Both the position numbers and the translations under genes were made by a program. This document shows positions 19,162-28,721 of a stretch of 64,000 bases of DNA, in pieces. Source of the DNA: Alkalimarinus alittae (GTDB taxonomy: Bacteria; Pseudomonadota; Gammaproteobacteria; Pseudomonadales; Oleiphilaceae); contig NZ_CP100390.1 of NCBI RefSeq assembly GCF_026016465.1, forward strand, positions 2,518,001-2,582,000, written 5' to 3'. Each line of letters begins with the position of its first letter. Position 1 is the stretch's first letter. The notes below the pieces were generated by a model. The model saw only the letters and a program-made list of their open reading frames with translations. It was not told where the DNA came from and searched no databases.

Positions 19162-19980
19162 ATGAAACGTTCCGCTTTTTTTATATCTGATGGCACAGGT
19201 ATTACGGCTGAAGGTCTAGGCCAAAGCTTATTGGCACAATTTGAAAATATCGAATTTAATAAGATGACACTGCCTTATATAGACTGCATTGATAAGGCTA
19301 AAGAAACAGTTAAGACAATCAATAAAACAGCAGAAGCTGACGGTTTCAAGCCGATCATATTTGATACCATCGTCAACAGTGAAATAAGAGATGAAATAGG
19401 CCAAAGCAATGGATTTATGATCGATATTTTTGGTACATTTTTAGGTCCATTGGAACAAGAACTACATTCAAAATCTTGCTATACCGTCGGCAAATCACAC
19501 TCAATCACCACTAATAGCAATTACGAGCGAAGAATTGATGCCGTAAACTTTGCCCTAGATAACGATGATGGCGCACGAACGCGGCATTACGATAAAGCAG
19601 ACGTCATACTAGTTGGGGTGTCTAGGAGTGGCAAAACCCCCACATGCCTCTACCTAGCATTAAACTATGGCATAAAGGCGGCTAACTACCCGATTACTGA
19701 AGAAGATGTTGAAGACCAAAAATTACCAACAGCACTCAAAGCGTTTAAGCATAAAATATTTGGTTTAACTATTGAACCTGAGCGTCTTGCTGTCATCCGA
19801 AATGAGCGTAAACCAAACTCACGCTACGCCTCTATGAAACAATGCAATCATGAAGTAGAAGAAGTTGAAATGATGTATCGACGAGAACGTATTACGTTTA
19901 TGAATACGACAGACTATTCAGTAGAAGAAATAGCCACCCGAATATTGGTGGCTACAGGTATAGAAAGAAGAGCAAAGTAG
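19162..19980 (+). CDS. ppsR: PEP synthase regulatory protein (kinase/pyrophosphorylase)
   Basis: A 272-residue DUF299 protein. The N-terminal [20 protein letters not shown] is the family start, and the P-loop reads [15 protein letters not shown] near residue 153. PpsR inactivates PpsA by ADP-dependent phosphorylation of a threonine and reactivates it by phosphate-dependent dephosphorylation. The neighbour ppsA, on the opposite strand, is its substrate, so the pair is functionally linked. An ATG at 19162 is supported by the family N-terminus. Confidence 0.95.
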   Translation: MKRSAFFISDGTGITAEGLGQSLLAQFENIEFNKMTLPYIDCIDKAKETVKTINKTAEADGFKPIIFDTIVNSEIRDEIGQSNGFMIDIFGTFLGPLEQELHSKSCYTVGKSHSITTNSNYERRIDAVNFALDNDDGARTRHYDKADVILVGVSRSGKTPTCLYLALNYGIKAANYPITEEDVEDQKLPTALKAFKHKIFGLTIEPERLAVIRNERKPNSRYASMKQCNHEVEEVEMMYRRERITFMNTTDYSVEEIATRILVATGIERRAK

Positions 19981-19993
19981 CCTTTATAAACAG

Positions 19994-20022
19994 AGAGGAG
20001 ACACCAATACTTGGTCTCCTCT
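19994..20022. terminator. Hairpin after ppsR, convergent with the M16 peptidase gene
   Basis: AGAGGAGAC at 19994-20002 and GTCTCCTCT at 20014-20022 form a perfect 9-bp stem with an 11-base loop, 14 bases after the ppsR stop. The following sequence is only weakly T rich, so it is a likely bidirectional terminator. Confidence 0.6.
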
Positions 20023-20053
20023 TACTTAGACTCCTCTCATAACGATCACTGCA

Positions 20054-22987
20054 TTAAAGTTCTTGAACATCTAAACCGAGCGATTCTATTAGTGCTCTAT
20101 TTGTCGGGCTCGTCACTACTGCAACACTTGCCTTTTCAGGACTAAAGTAACGCTTAGTCACTCGCTTTAGATCATCAAGTGTAACCTCAAGTACACGCTG
20201 TCTAAATCGCACTCGCTGCTCAGCAGTTCGACCAAACAGTTCGCTATGATAGTCAGACTTAGCCTCACCTGCAGGTGATTTAGGCTTATCAATCTGACTG
20301 ACAACTCCTAAAACAGCCTCCTCTAGTGCAGACGCCTCATGGTTTTCTGTTTGCATCCACTCTAACGAACGATCAAAGTCTGTCAATGTTTCTTCTAATC
20401 TTGGATCACGGTACGAAAAGAACCTGAACGCAGCAATACCTGAGTCCTGACCCGCACCACCACCATAAGCCCCTCCTTGCTCCCTAATGGTTCGATGTAA
20501 ATACCCATTACGTAAAAAACCACCCAACACGGTTAAAGCCGCAGAATCTGCATGCTCTATTGCAACAGTCGGGTATGCTTTTGCACAAAAGTTAACTTGT
20601 GTGGCCGTTAACCAACCTTGCTTAACTTGCTCTCTAACAGGTTTAAGTGAAAAGGCTTCATGATCTACAGATTCAACACTATCCCATATATTTGAGGCAA
20701 ATTGGGCAACTTCATCTACTTTCTCAGGCTCAGCAATCACTAAAAACCGTCGCTTAGATGAAGAGACCTTTTCATGTAGGTCGCTGAGTGCCGCTTGAAG
20801 ACGTTTAAGAGCTTTAGGGTCCGATAAGCTATCATCCAGTTCTTTGATATGCTTAATACCAAGCAACCCTCCTAAGTTAAATGAGAGCTTCGCTATAGGG
20901 CTCATCAAGCTAGTAGCGGCTCCCATAGCCAAACCATGACCGTTACTAGTGATAGACTGTTCTTTTTTAGCTCTAATTTGAGAGACTAACTCATGAAGTC
21001 GCTCAGACTCATCAAAACGAACATCTAATACAATTTCTTTCATTAGAAGGGCGAGCGCATCTGAGTTTCGAGCCAATGCCTTACCCGAGAAAACAATATA
21101 CCCAGACACGTTCTGTTCATCGTCTATTGAGCCTTTAATCGAGGAGTAAGCTGCAATCCCCCCTGTTACTTCTGACTGCTTATTCTGAATGTCTAAATAA
21201 CTACTGTTACCGGCCCCCATTTCTGTTAAACAACTGGTATAAATCGGTAATACGCTTATCTCGTCTTCTGATAACGCGGGAAGATCAACAATAACTTGGT
21301 GATACACTAGGCCATTAGTACCCTGCCCATAAGTCTCGATATTCGATGAAGATGCGTACGTTTTGCTTTCTGGAATACTCAGTGCTAACGGCACATCTTC
21401 TATCCCTACTTTTGGTAAAATCGTTTCGTCATCCTTTTGAGACTGTCTTTCAGCAAGCGCTTTAGCCTGATCGACAATCTGCTGTTTTTCTTCACTAGAT
21501 AACTGATCTTTAATCTTAGCCAATTCAGCCTGCAATGCTTTTTCACGCTGCCCTTCATACGAAGCATCAGGCTTTAACGACAAGGTCACACGATGTGGAT
21601 TTTCAAGCAGTAAACGCTTCACTAAGCCTTTAATGTAATCAGGGTCTTCAATTTTATTACGTAGGTTTTCAATAACGGGCTCAAGATCGAGTAATTCGAC
21701 TGGATCTCCACCGTGAAGCATTGGCGACAATGCACCCAAAATTAATTGAAGTCCATAAGGATAATGGTCACCAGAAATTTCACGTTGGCTAAGCTCTAAC
21801 TGATGCAACACCGCTTCAAGTCGTTCTTTTGCGACACCTTCTTCAGCGACCTTCTCAAGCACCGAATTAACGAGTACTTCAACGGCCTCAGTACTATCAA
21901 CCTCACTCCCTTCAACACCACAGACAAACGTCATTTCTCGATTTGAGTCTTCTAAGCCACACAGTGGCGAAGGCGCATGACCCAAAGACGTCGTCTCTAA
22001 GGCTTTTTGTAAGGGAGAGGCGCTGTTTTCAAATAAGACGTTTGATAATAGATGGGCCTCTAGGTTTTGCTCTAAGTTAAAACTATGTCCTAACAACCAC
22101 CCCATGACAATATGTGTTTTCTTCTGCGTTTCATCTTCACTATTAACAGGGTAACTCTCCTGAATACGAACAGGAGAAAAGTAACGTTTTTCGTCAGTTA
22201 CAACAATTTCTTCATGCTGTTTATCGAATTTATTTAACACTAATTCTTCAAATTTTTCATGATGTTCAAAGGCAGGAATATTGCCAAATGTCAAAAACAC
22301 AGCATTACTCGGATGGTAATGTTTTCGGTAAAACGCAATCAATTCATCATACGACAAGTCAGTAATATGCTCAGGCTCCCCACCACTATTATAATGATAG
22401 GTTGTTGTTGGGAATACATACTTAGTCAGTGTCTGCCATAACTGACTAATCGGCGAGCTCATCGCACCTTTCATTTCGTTATAAACAACACCTTTATAGG
22501 TTAAGTTTGATTCGACATTATTCGTTTCCTCAAACTCAAGACGGTGCCCTTCTTGCGCAAAATCTAAACGGTCTAAGCTCGAAAAGAATACAGAATCAAG
22601 ATAAACCGATAATAAGTTATCAAAGTCTTTGCGGTTTTTGCTAGCAAACGGGTATGCAGTCCAGTCGCTACTCGTAAAGGCATTCATAAACGTATTGAGT
22701 GAACGCCTTATCATCATAAAAAAGGGATCACGAACCGGAAAACGCTCACTACCACATAATGCTGTATGCTCAAGTATGTGGGCAACACCCTTATTATCTT
22801 GTGGTACAGTTTTGAGACCTACTAGAAACACATTTTCATCGTTATCAGCCGCTAAATGTAAATGTCTTGCGCCAGTTTTTAAATGAATATACTCTTCAAT
22901 TTCGACTTTTAGTGAGTCAATTTTTTGAGTACGCAATAGCTCAAACGCAGGGTGTGAGCTCATGTTCGATGATGTTGTTTCTGACAT
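20054..22987 (-). CDS. M16C-family zinc metallopeptidase (presequence-protease type)
   Basis: A 977-residue two-half M16 peptidase. The inverted zinc motif HxxEH is HILEHTALCGS, with ligands H70 and H74 and catalytic E73; the third ligand lies in the downstream KGVVYNEMKGAMSS segment. The size, the SDWTAYPFAS segment and the C-terminal domain with GGAYGGGA place it with the PreP/M16C group, which degrade short unstructured peptides. No signal peptide is visible, so it is probably cytoplasmic. It precedes the lipoprotein gene on the same strand, 72 bp apart. Confidence 0.92.
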   Translation of the reverse strand: MSETTSSNMSSHPAFELLRTQKIDSLKVEIEEYIHLKTGARHLHLAADNDENVFLVGLKTVPQDNKGVAHILEHTALCGSERFPVRDPFFMMIRRSLNTFMNAFTSSDWTAYPFASKNRKDFDNLLSVYLDSVFFSSLDRLDFAQEGHRLEFEETNNVESNLTYKGVVYNEMKGAMSSPISQLWQTLTKYVFPTTTYHYNSGGEPEHITDLSYDELIAFYRKHYHPSNAVFLTFGNIPAFEHHEKFEELVLNKFDKQHEEIVVTDEKRYFSPVRIQESYPVNSEDETQKKTHIVMGWLLGHSFNLEQNLEAHLLSNVLFENSASPLQKALETTSLGHAPSPLCGLEDSNREMTFVCGVEGSEVDSTEAVEVLVNSVLEKVAEEGVAKERLEAVLHQLELSQREISGDHYPYGLQLILGALSPMLHGGDPVELLDLEPVIENLRNKIEDPDYIKGLVKRLLLENPHRVTLSLKPDASYEGQREKALQAELAKIKDQLSSEEKQQIVDQAKALAERQSQKDDETILPKVGIEDVPLALSIPESKTYASSSNIETYGQGTNGLVYHQVIVDLPALSEDEISVLPIYTSCLTEMGAGNSSYLDIQNKQSEVTGGIAAYSSIKGSIDDEQNVSGYIVFSGKALARNSDALALLMKEIVLDVRFDESERLHELVSQIRAKKEQSITSNGHGLAMGAATSLMSPIAKLSFNLGGLLGIKHIKELDDSLSDPKALKRLQAALSDLHEKVSSSKRRFLVIAEPEKVDEVAQFASNIWDSVESVDHEAFSLKPVREQVKQGWLTATQVNFCAKAYPTVAIEHADSAALTVLGGFLRNGYLHRTIREQGGAYGGGAGQDSGIAAFRFFSYRDPRLEETLTDFDRSLEWMQTENHEASALEEAVLGVVSQIDKPKSPAGEAKSDYHSELFGRTAEQRVRFRQRVLEVTLDDLKRVTKRYFSPEKASVAVVTSPTNRALIESLGLDVQEL

Positions 22988-23059
22988 TTAAATCATTTTC
23001 CTCGTGAGTTTCGTGTAATCTCGATAGAATGCTTAATAAAGGATGTGTCTTGGGCACAA

Positions 23060-23542
23060 CTATTCATTATTGATAGACAACGCATTGCCGCCCATGCCTT
23101 TTATCGCGTTATCTTCAGCAACTAATTCTAACTTAGCGTCTCTCCACCCCATGACATGTGCTTGAGTACTAGGCTTCAATCTTAAAAAGTAATACTTTCC
23201 GGCACTAACATCCAATGTTATTTTCTTTTCGCGTATTTCCCAGTCATCAACCGCCATTAGTTCATCCCAGGCACTACCCGCTTTTATCATCCATTCATAC
23301 TGCCCAGTATCAAGCATCCACAACTTATAATGTTTGTGTTCTAGCGCTCCTTGACTCTCGCCATTTAGAAACACGAATGGGTATGCGTCTTTTAAATCAT
23401 ACAAATCAGTTCTATATAAATAAACAGCGGCCTGACCTTCTTTTAAGGCAACAGGTGACTCAAAAAGGACTGGTTCAACAAACGTAGCACAACCGAGCTG
23501 CATATAAGTTAAAAGTAGCAGTAATAAAAACGTCTTGCGCAT
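23060..23542 (-). CDS. DUF2846-type lipoprotein
   Basis: A 160-residue lipoprotein. The N-terminus MRKTFLLLLLLTYMQLGC is a signal peptide with a lipobox ending at Cys18. The mature domain with GQAAVYLYR, PFVFLNGESQGAL and GKYYFLRL resembles DUF2846, a beta-rich domain seen in small envelope lipoproteins. Residue 19 is Ala, which is compatible with outer-membrane sorting. Its job is unknown. It follows mgsA by seven bases and is read toward the M16 peptidase. Confidence 0.75.
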   Translation of the reverse strand: MRKTFLLLLLLTYMQLGCATFVEPVLFESPVALKEGQAAVYLYRTDLYDLKDAYPFVFLNGESQGALEHKHYKLWMLDTGQYEWMIKAGSAWDELMAVDDWEIREKKITLDVSAGKYYFLRLKPSTQAHVMGWRDAKLELVAEDNAIKGMGGNALSINNE

Positions 23543-23549
23543 CAGTCAG

Positions 23550-23990
23550 CTACCTTTTGGGTAAAGGTCTTTTTTCATAAACAGAGAAGTCGGGCACTAA
23601 TCGCTCGTAATGCTCCATTAAGGGTGAGCTAACAATAAAGTCAGCAGAGCTTTGATTACATGCAATGGGAATATTCCATAGCGTGGCAATTCGCAGTAAC
23701 GCTTTAATGTCAGGGTCATGCGACATCGGCTCAAGTGGATCCCAGAAAAAAATTAACAAATCAATCGTCTGCTCTGAAATTCTAGCACCTATCTGCTGAT
23801 CGCCACCCAAAGGGCCGCTATGAACACGCGTCACAGGCAAGCCAGAAGCATCACTGATTAGCAACCCCGTAGTCCCTGTAGTGATTAACTCACATGAGGA
23901 TAGCCGAGCCTTATTTTTTAAAACCCAATTGAGCAATACCTTCTTTTTATTATCATGGGCTACCAATGCAACCCGTTTAATCGCTGCCAT
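23550..23990 (-). CDS. mgsA: Methylglyoxal synthase
   Basis: A 146-residue methylglyoxal synthase, converting dihydroxyacetone phosphate to methylglyoxal and phosphate as a bypass of lower glycolysis under phosphate limitation. Family marks: RVALVAHDNKKK at the N-terminus, TTGTTG near 37-42, SGPLGGDQQIGARI with the catalytic aspartate (D64, equivalent to E. coli D71), and DPLEPMSHDPDIKALLR. The short C-terminus after KRPLPKR is usual. It is the first gene of a leftward unit mgsA-lipoprotein-M16 peptidase and is divergent from an unknown membrane protein. Confidence 0.95.
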   Translation of the reverse strand: MAAIKRVALVAHDNKKKVLLNWVLKNKARLSSCELITTGTTGLLISDASGLPVTRVHSGPLGGDQQIGARISEQTIDLLIFFWDPLEPMSHDPDIKALLRIATLWNIPIACNQSSADFIVSSPLMEHYERLVPDFSVYEKRPLPKR

Positions 23991-24213
23991 TAACTGCTCC
24001 GACTGGTATCAAATTGATTGAAGTGTAGGCTATATCGATCCTAGTTCTATTACAACAATCTTACGGCATAGACGTTTACATGTCTCACTGTTTAAAGTTC
24101 TTGATTACTTTTAATTGATTACCATTAAGCTTATGATAAAGTTGTTTTTATTCAGTTTGTTATAAAACAATAGCTTTCGTCGCCGTTAATCGACAATATT
24201 TTGGAATCAAAGC

Positions 24214-24744
24214 ATGCTAGGTTTTCGACATGAGTCCCTCGAAAAAGACGGTACTACATCAGGCAGTACTGCTTTGCAATCAGATACCCCAACAGAAAAA
24301 GTTGGCCAGCATACCGCTCACCTAGGCGCGCCCGAACAGTATTGGATAGAACGAAAAAAGTACCTTGAGAAAATCAAGCAAGTACCTGAACTACGTAAGC
24401 GTTTTGTTAGTTCGCTGATGGTTTACTTATTACGTCGTTTTTTATGGTCGTTTGGTTTTTTCCCTATATTTCTTTCTTTTTGGTTACCTCTGGTGCTCAA
24501 CCGATTTAATCCAGTAGCTACAGTCTCTAGTTTGCTGCCAAGTTTAGAAAACTTCGTAAACTCAAACCCTCAGGTTCAAGCGAACACAATAGAAACACTA
24601 TTTATAGCGTGGTTTTCTGTCGGCTTTATCTTTGCTATTTTCGATTTCGTCCTTACGCCGTATAAGTCTCCCTATGAATACGAAGCAGATGTACACATGA
24701 GAGCCTGGGAAGAATTACAAAATAATAACGAAAAAGAACATTAA
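24214..24744 (+). CDS. Unknown protein with two predicted membrane helices
   Basis: I do not recognise this 176-residue protein. A polar N-terminal region (1-60) is rich in S, T, Q and charged residues. Hydrophobic segments at about 75-97 (FLWSFGFFPIFLSFWLPLVL) and 128-148 flank a short predicted periplasmic loop. The C-terminus is short and acidic (YEYEADVHMRAWEELQ). An ATG at 24214 follows a weak GGAATC. It is the first of three rightward genes with membrane or signalling features. It could be a small inner-membrane protein of any role. Confidence 0.6.
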   Translation: MLGFRHESLEKDGTTSGSTALQSDTPTEKVGQHTAHLGAPEQYWIERKKYLEKIKQVPELRKRFVSSLMVYLLRRFLWSFGFFPIFLSFWLPLVLNRFNPVATVSSLLPSLENFVNSNPQVQANTIETLFIAWFSVGFIFAIFDFVLTPYKSPYEYEADVHMRAWEELQNNNEKEH

Positions 24745-24925
24745 GCGTTCAATAAGTGAGCTATGTTACTCATATGCCGTGCGCTACGTAGCGAACAAAG
24801 TGTGAAACATATTACAAATACACTATGAAACCTCTAATTCAGTTACATTCTCTTATTTTTAGCGCTAACATCATTGAACCAGGTTAGTTTTATTGATTCA
24901 TAATAATATTTAAGGTGCGGTATCT

Positions 24926-26422
24926 ATGGTCGATGTTAGGCCTCTTATTTTTGCAAACGCTCTATTCCTAATGCTTTTAGTAACAGCAGGGTTTGCTCAT
25001 ATTAGTAGTGAAAATCCTTTTTCAGGCAGTAACATTCCAACCACGAATGTTTCAGAGCCCAACAATAAAACGGCAGTAACGAGCAATTCAAGTCAGCAAA
25101 AAACGACTGACCATGACACTATAAACAATGACAGCCCAGCCATTTCATCTTCAGAACAGGTAGCTAAAACACCTCAACCTGAAGCTGAAACAACCCCCAT
25201 TAGCGATGATCAAATTTTTGCTGACAACACAGAGCAAGCTGACAATCAATTAAACGAATCAAATACCAGCGACACTCAACGTGATACAGCAACAGCATTA
25301 AATAAAGCTGAAACCGAGTTAACCACAGCAACTCAAGGCATAAACAGCGCTGAATCAGCGGCTGTCGCTACACCTGAAACCGTTATCGCAGTTGCACCTA
25401 TCGTAGCAGCACCGATTCCAACAACCTCGCCTACTCCACAACCAGAAGTAGTGAAAGTTGAGCCGAAACCTAAACCCAAGCCAATTGCCACGACCGGCAA
25501 ATTGATTATTCGATCAAATATTGAAGGCGATATGGTGCTGATCAACGGAAAGCCTTACGGCCCAACTCGCTTAGAGGTTGAGCTTGAGCCGGGCAACTAC
25601 GCAATAGAAGTCGCTAAAAGTGGATATTCAAGCTGGCAAGCAGATGTATCCGTTTTACGCGGCAAACAGCAAACACTAAAAGCAAAACTTGAACACTACA
25701 CCACTGTTAATTATAAAAACGGCGAGTGGATTAATGGTATTACAACCGGCGAAGGGAGCTACCTTTCGGACGATGGTATTCAATACCAAGGTGCTTTCGT
25801 AAATGGTAAATTTCATGGCATAGGCAGCATAACCTACCCTGATGGAACAGAGTACCGAGGCCAGTGGTTTGAAGGTGTAATGCAAGGTGATGGCACTTTA
25901 ATAACCAGCGAAGGTGATACCTTTATCGGGATATTTAAGGATGGCGAGTTTAATGGTGAAGGGACTCTCACAAAGGCTAACGGTGATATCTATGACGGAT
26001 ACTGGGTCAACGGCTCATTAAACGGTCAAGGCTCATTAACGACAAAAGATGGTCTATTATTCGTAGGTGGGTTCTCCGAAAATCAATTTCACGGCGAAGG
26101 TTCTCTAACCTACCCTGACGGTAGGCATTACGAAGGCTCGTTTTCAAAAGGTCAATTCCACGGAAAAGGCGTTGAAATTTACACAAACGGCAAAAAATAT
26201 GCAGGCCAATTCATGGAAGGTCAATACCACGGTAAAGGCGAACTCATGAACCCTAATGGAAGTAAAATTACAGGTACGTTCAAATTTGGGCTACCATTTG
26301 GTAAGGCTACATTAACAACGCCGGAAGGTGAGATATTTACAGCTAGAACAACTGAACCGGGAGTGTGTTATCGCTTGAAAAGCTATAGGGCAACACAATG
26401 CCCTCCCATGGAAGGCTGGTAA
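24926..26422 (+). CDS. Membrane-anchored PEGA-MORN repeat protein
   Basis: A 498-residue protein. A hydrophobic segment at about 7-25 is a signal peptide or membrane anchor. Residues 28-190 are low-complexity (S, T, N, E, P rich) with a PxP-rich stretch near 165-188. A PEGA-like domain occupies about 190-256 (GKLIIRSNIEGDMVLINGKP onward, then EPGNYAIEVAKSGY). About nine MORN repeats fill 262-466 (for example YQGAFVNGKFHGIGSI, YRGQWFEGVMQGDG). PEGA domains sit at the cell surface and MORN repeats bind lipids or proteins, so an envelope scaffold is likely. A ribosome binding site AAGGTG precedes the ATG. The function is unknown. Confidence 0.85.
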   Translation: MVDVRPLIFANALFLMLLVTAGFAHISSENPFSGSNIPTTNVSEPNNKTAVTSNSSQQKTTDHDTINNDSPAISSSEQVAKTPQPEAETTPISDDQIFADNTEQADNQLNESNTSDTQRDTATALNKAETELTTATQGINSAESAAVATPETVIAVAPIVAAPIPTTSPTPQPEVVKVEPKPKPKPIATTGKLIIRSNIEGDMVLINGKPYGPTRLEVELEPGNYAIEVAKSGYSSWQADVSVLRGKQQTLKAKLEHYTTVNYKNGEWINGITTGEGSYLSDDGIQYQGAFVNGKFHGIGSITYPDGTEYRGQWFEGVMQGDGTLITSEGDTFIGIFKDGEFNGEGTLTKANGDIYDGYWVNGSLNGQGSLTTKDGLLFVGGFSENQFHGEGSLTYPDGRHYEGSFSKGQFHGKGVEIYTNGKKYAGQFMEGQYHGKGELMNPNGSKITGTFKFGLPFGKATLTTPEGEIFTARTTEPGVCYRLKSYRATQCPPMEGW

Positions 26423-26508
26423 CGGGTACAGCATTACTTAAAACAGTATAGCCAAATAGCTTACAATGAATTAAAGCGATTTGAGTGGTTTAAGAACCGA
26501 GGTTAGAA

Positions 26509-27576
26509 ATGACGATTAAAAGTGCATTATTGGTTGATGATTCAAAAGTGGCAAGATTTGCCTTGAGTAAATTACTTGAGAAAATTGATCTCAATGTCAG
26601 CATGGCAGGCTCCGCAGAAGAAGCATTAGAATACCTGAGCTCCCACGACAATCCAGATGTGATCTTTATGGACCATCTAATGCCTGGGATGAACGGCGTA
26701 GAAGCAACCAAAGCAATTAAAAGTAACCCGGATACCTCCGCTATACCTATTATTATGTGCACCTCTAAAAAATCAGAGGAGTTTGCAGATGAAGCAAGGG
26801 AATTTGGCGTTTATAATATTTTAACTAAGCCACCTCAACCAGATGGCGTCAGCCTTCTTTTAGAAGAACTAGGCCAAGCCGTAGAGCGCGGTGACTTACC
26901 TCAGATTGAAATTCCGTTAGAAGCAGACGCCTTAACGGTCGAAGAAATAGATGTAAATAACAGTGATCAGCAGGACCAGGACATGCTAAATAGCAATGTA
27001 GTTGCCCTTCCAACAGAAATGATAGAGCAAGTAGCACGCTCAGCGGTTAAAACTAACGTTAATAACCGCCTACATGAACTATTGAGTAGCTTATTTGATG
27101 AACAGTACGATCACCTAAAACGAATTCTTGAAGAATCAAAGGCAGAGCAAGCTGAACGCCTAAATACGACTGTTGAGTCATTTGCCACTCAAATCAATGA
27201 AAAAACAAGTGCCATTAAAGAAGAAATTGCAGCTGAAGTTAGCCTTTTCTTAAGCAGCCAATTAGCAGAGCTCAAAGCTGAGATATTGAGTAATCAAACT
27301 ACTCAGGGCATGCCTGCAGAGCAAATGGAAGCACTTAAAGACCATATGACGTCAGTACAGTCAATCGACACTGAATTCTGGCAAACACTGCAGTCTGAAG
27401 CAATACAGCAAGCTCACGATATATCGCGTGAGACAGCTGAAGACATCGCACAACGCACTATTGACCTCTACACACAGAATCAACGTTCTGCCACCAATAA
27501 AGTGTATGTAATAGCGCTAGCGACCAGCATTGGTGTATTTAGTGCCGGTATCGCATTCTTATCAGGTATGTTTTAA
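26509..27576 (+). CDS. Response regulator with coiled-coil and C-terminal membrane anchor
   Basis: A 355-residue protein. The receiver domain (1-125) has D10/D11, phospho-acceptor D55 ([10 protein letters not shown]), T74-S75 and K90 in LTKPPQP. No known output domain follows. Instead there is a long helical region (about 150-320), with [14 protein letters not shown] and similar coiled-coil heptads. A terminal hydrophobic helix (about 332-353, [22 protein letters not shown]) predicts insertion in the membrane. GAGG precedes the ATG. It could be a phosphorylation-responsive scaffold. It is 86 bp downstream of the MORN protein and ends at a strong terminator. Confidence 0.82.
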   Translation: MTIKSALLVDDSKVARFALSKLLEKIDLNVSMAGSAEEALEYLSSHDNPDVIFMDHLMPGMNGVEATKAIKSNPDTSAIPIIMCTSKKSEEFADEAREFGVYNILTKPPQPDGVSLLLEELGQAVERGDLPQIEIPLEADALTVEEIDVNNSDQQDQDMLNSNVVALPTEMIEQVARSAVKTNVNNRLHELLSSLFDEQYDHLKRILEESKAEQAERLNTTVESFATQINEKTSAIKEEIAAEVSLFLSSQLAELKAEILSNQTTQGMPAEQMEALKDHMTSVQSIDTEFWQTLQSEAIQQAHDISRETAEDIAQRTIDLYTQNQRSATNKVYVIALATSIGVFSAGIAFLSGMF

Positions 27577-27604
27577 CGTTCGAAACTAATGGCCGTTAAT
27601 CGAT

Positions 27605-27646
27605 AGCCACAAAAAAGCACGGCTAGCGCCGTGCTTTTTTGTGGCT
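27605..27646 (+). terminator. Strong Rho-independent terminator
   Basis: A perfect palindrome: AGCCACAAAAAAGCACGGC, loop of a few bases, GCCGTGCTTTTTTGTGGCT, with the T run inside the stem's outer half. It ends the transcript of the response regulator 28 bases after its stop. It would also work on the other strand. Confidence 0.95.
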
Positions 27647-27772
27647 GAAAAATGATCTTCTTTCTAGCGTTGATATTTATCTGCTACAATAAGCCGCACT
27701 TTTATCTACATTTACTTAGACCGCCTGCTAATCCGGTCATCACACACCACTCGAAACTCCGGCTAATTTTTC

Positions 27773-28624
27773 ATGAATCAACTCTTCGTAGACAACCTGA
27801 CTGTTATTGATTTTTCGTACTTAGATACCCAAAGAGGGATATTAGGCGAAAGCTGGATTGTTGACGTCATTCTTGAAGGTGAACTTGATGAACAAGGAAT
27901 GTTATTTGATTTTGGTGATGTAAAGAAAAAAGTTAAAAGCATCATTGATTACGAAGTAGACCACAAACTGGTGATACCATCGTCACATCCCAACTTATCA
28001 ATCACCACCGAAGGCACCTTAGTTGAAGCCATTTTTAATGCCGATAGTGGCGAACAAATTATTCATAAAGCGCCTATTGAATCACTTACACAAATAGCCG
28101 ATATTGAGGTCAATAAAGGCAATGTATCTGCCTACCTTTGCGAAAAAATACTTCAGCAACTCCCCTCTAATGTGACGGGTATTAATGTATCCCTTAGAGA
28201 AGAAATAATTGAAGGCTGCTTTTATCATTACAGCCACGGCCTTAAAAAACATATAGGTAATTGCCAGCGTATTGCCCACGGACATCGATCAACGATCAAT
28301 ATTTTCAAAGACGGCGAAAAAGACTCCAGCTTAGAGCAGCAATGGGCGAACACATTTGAAGATATATACATAGGCTCTAAAGAAGATATTGTAAATTACC
28401 CTATTATTAACGATATTGCTCACACAACATTCGCGTACACCTCAATTCAAGGGGCATTTCAACTAACACTCCCTTCGCGTCAGGTCTATTTAATTGACAC
28501 AGACTCTACCGTTGAGTGGATCGCAACCCATATTGCAGAGAATTTAAAATCTAAATTCCCTAAAAGCCAATTTAAAGTAAAAGCATTTGAAGGTGTTGGT
28601 AAAGGCGCTATAGCCCAACGCTAA
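27773..28624 (+). CDS. Two-domain 6-pyruvoyl-tetrahydropterin synthase/QueD-like protein
   Basis: A 283-residue protein with two halves of the PTPS/QueD fold. The N-half (about 4-150) keeps FDFGDVKKKV (45-54), the DH pair (63-64) and LREEIIEGC (141-149), but has FSYLD where the zinc motif should be. The C-half (about 150-283) has HYSHGL, Cys164 and HGH (169-171), the zinc ligands and catalytic cysteine, and an E273 in AFEGVGKG, but a reduced remainder. QueD makes 6-carboxytetrahydropterin for queuosine; normal QueD has about 120 residues. Whether this fused form does the same is uncertain. It stands alone after a strong terminator. Confidence 0.78.
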   Translation: MNQLFVDNLTVIDFSYLDTQRGILGESWIVDVILEGELDEQGMLFDFGDVKKKVKSIIDYEVDHKLVIPSSHPNLSITTEGTLVEAIFNADSGEQIIHKAPIESLTQIADIEVNKGNVSAYLCEKILQQLPSNVTGINVSLREEIIEGCFYHYSHGLKKHIGNCQRIAHGHRSTINIFKDGEKDSSLEQQWANTFEDIYIGSKEDIVNYPIINDIAHTTFAYTSIQGAFQLTLPSRQVYLIDTDSTVEWIATHIAENLKSKFPKSQFKVKAFEGVGKGAIAQR

Positions 28625-28721
28625 AACTCTTGTAATAGGTTAATTTTATACGTTTTATAAGCCTCCATTCTCGATTTTATTTAGGCTATAATGCTCGTCT
28701 CTTTATTATGTGGTGTTTATC

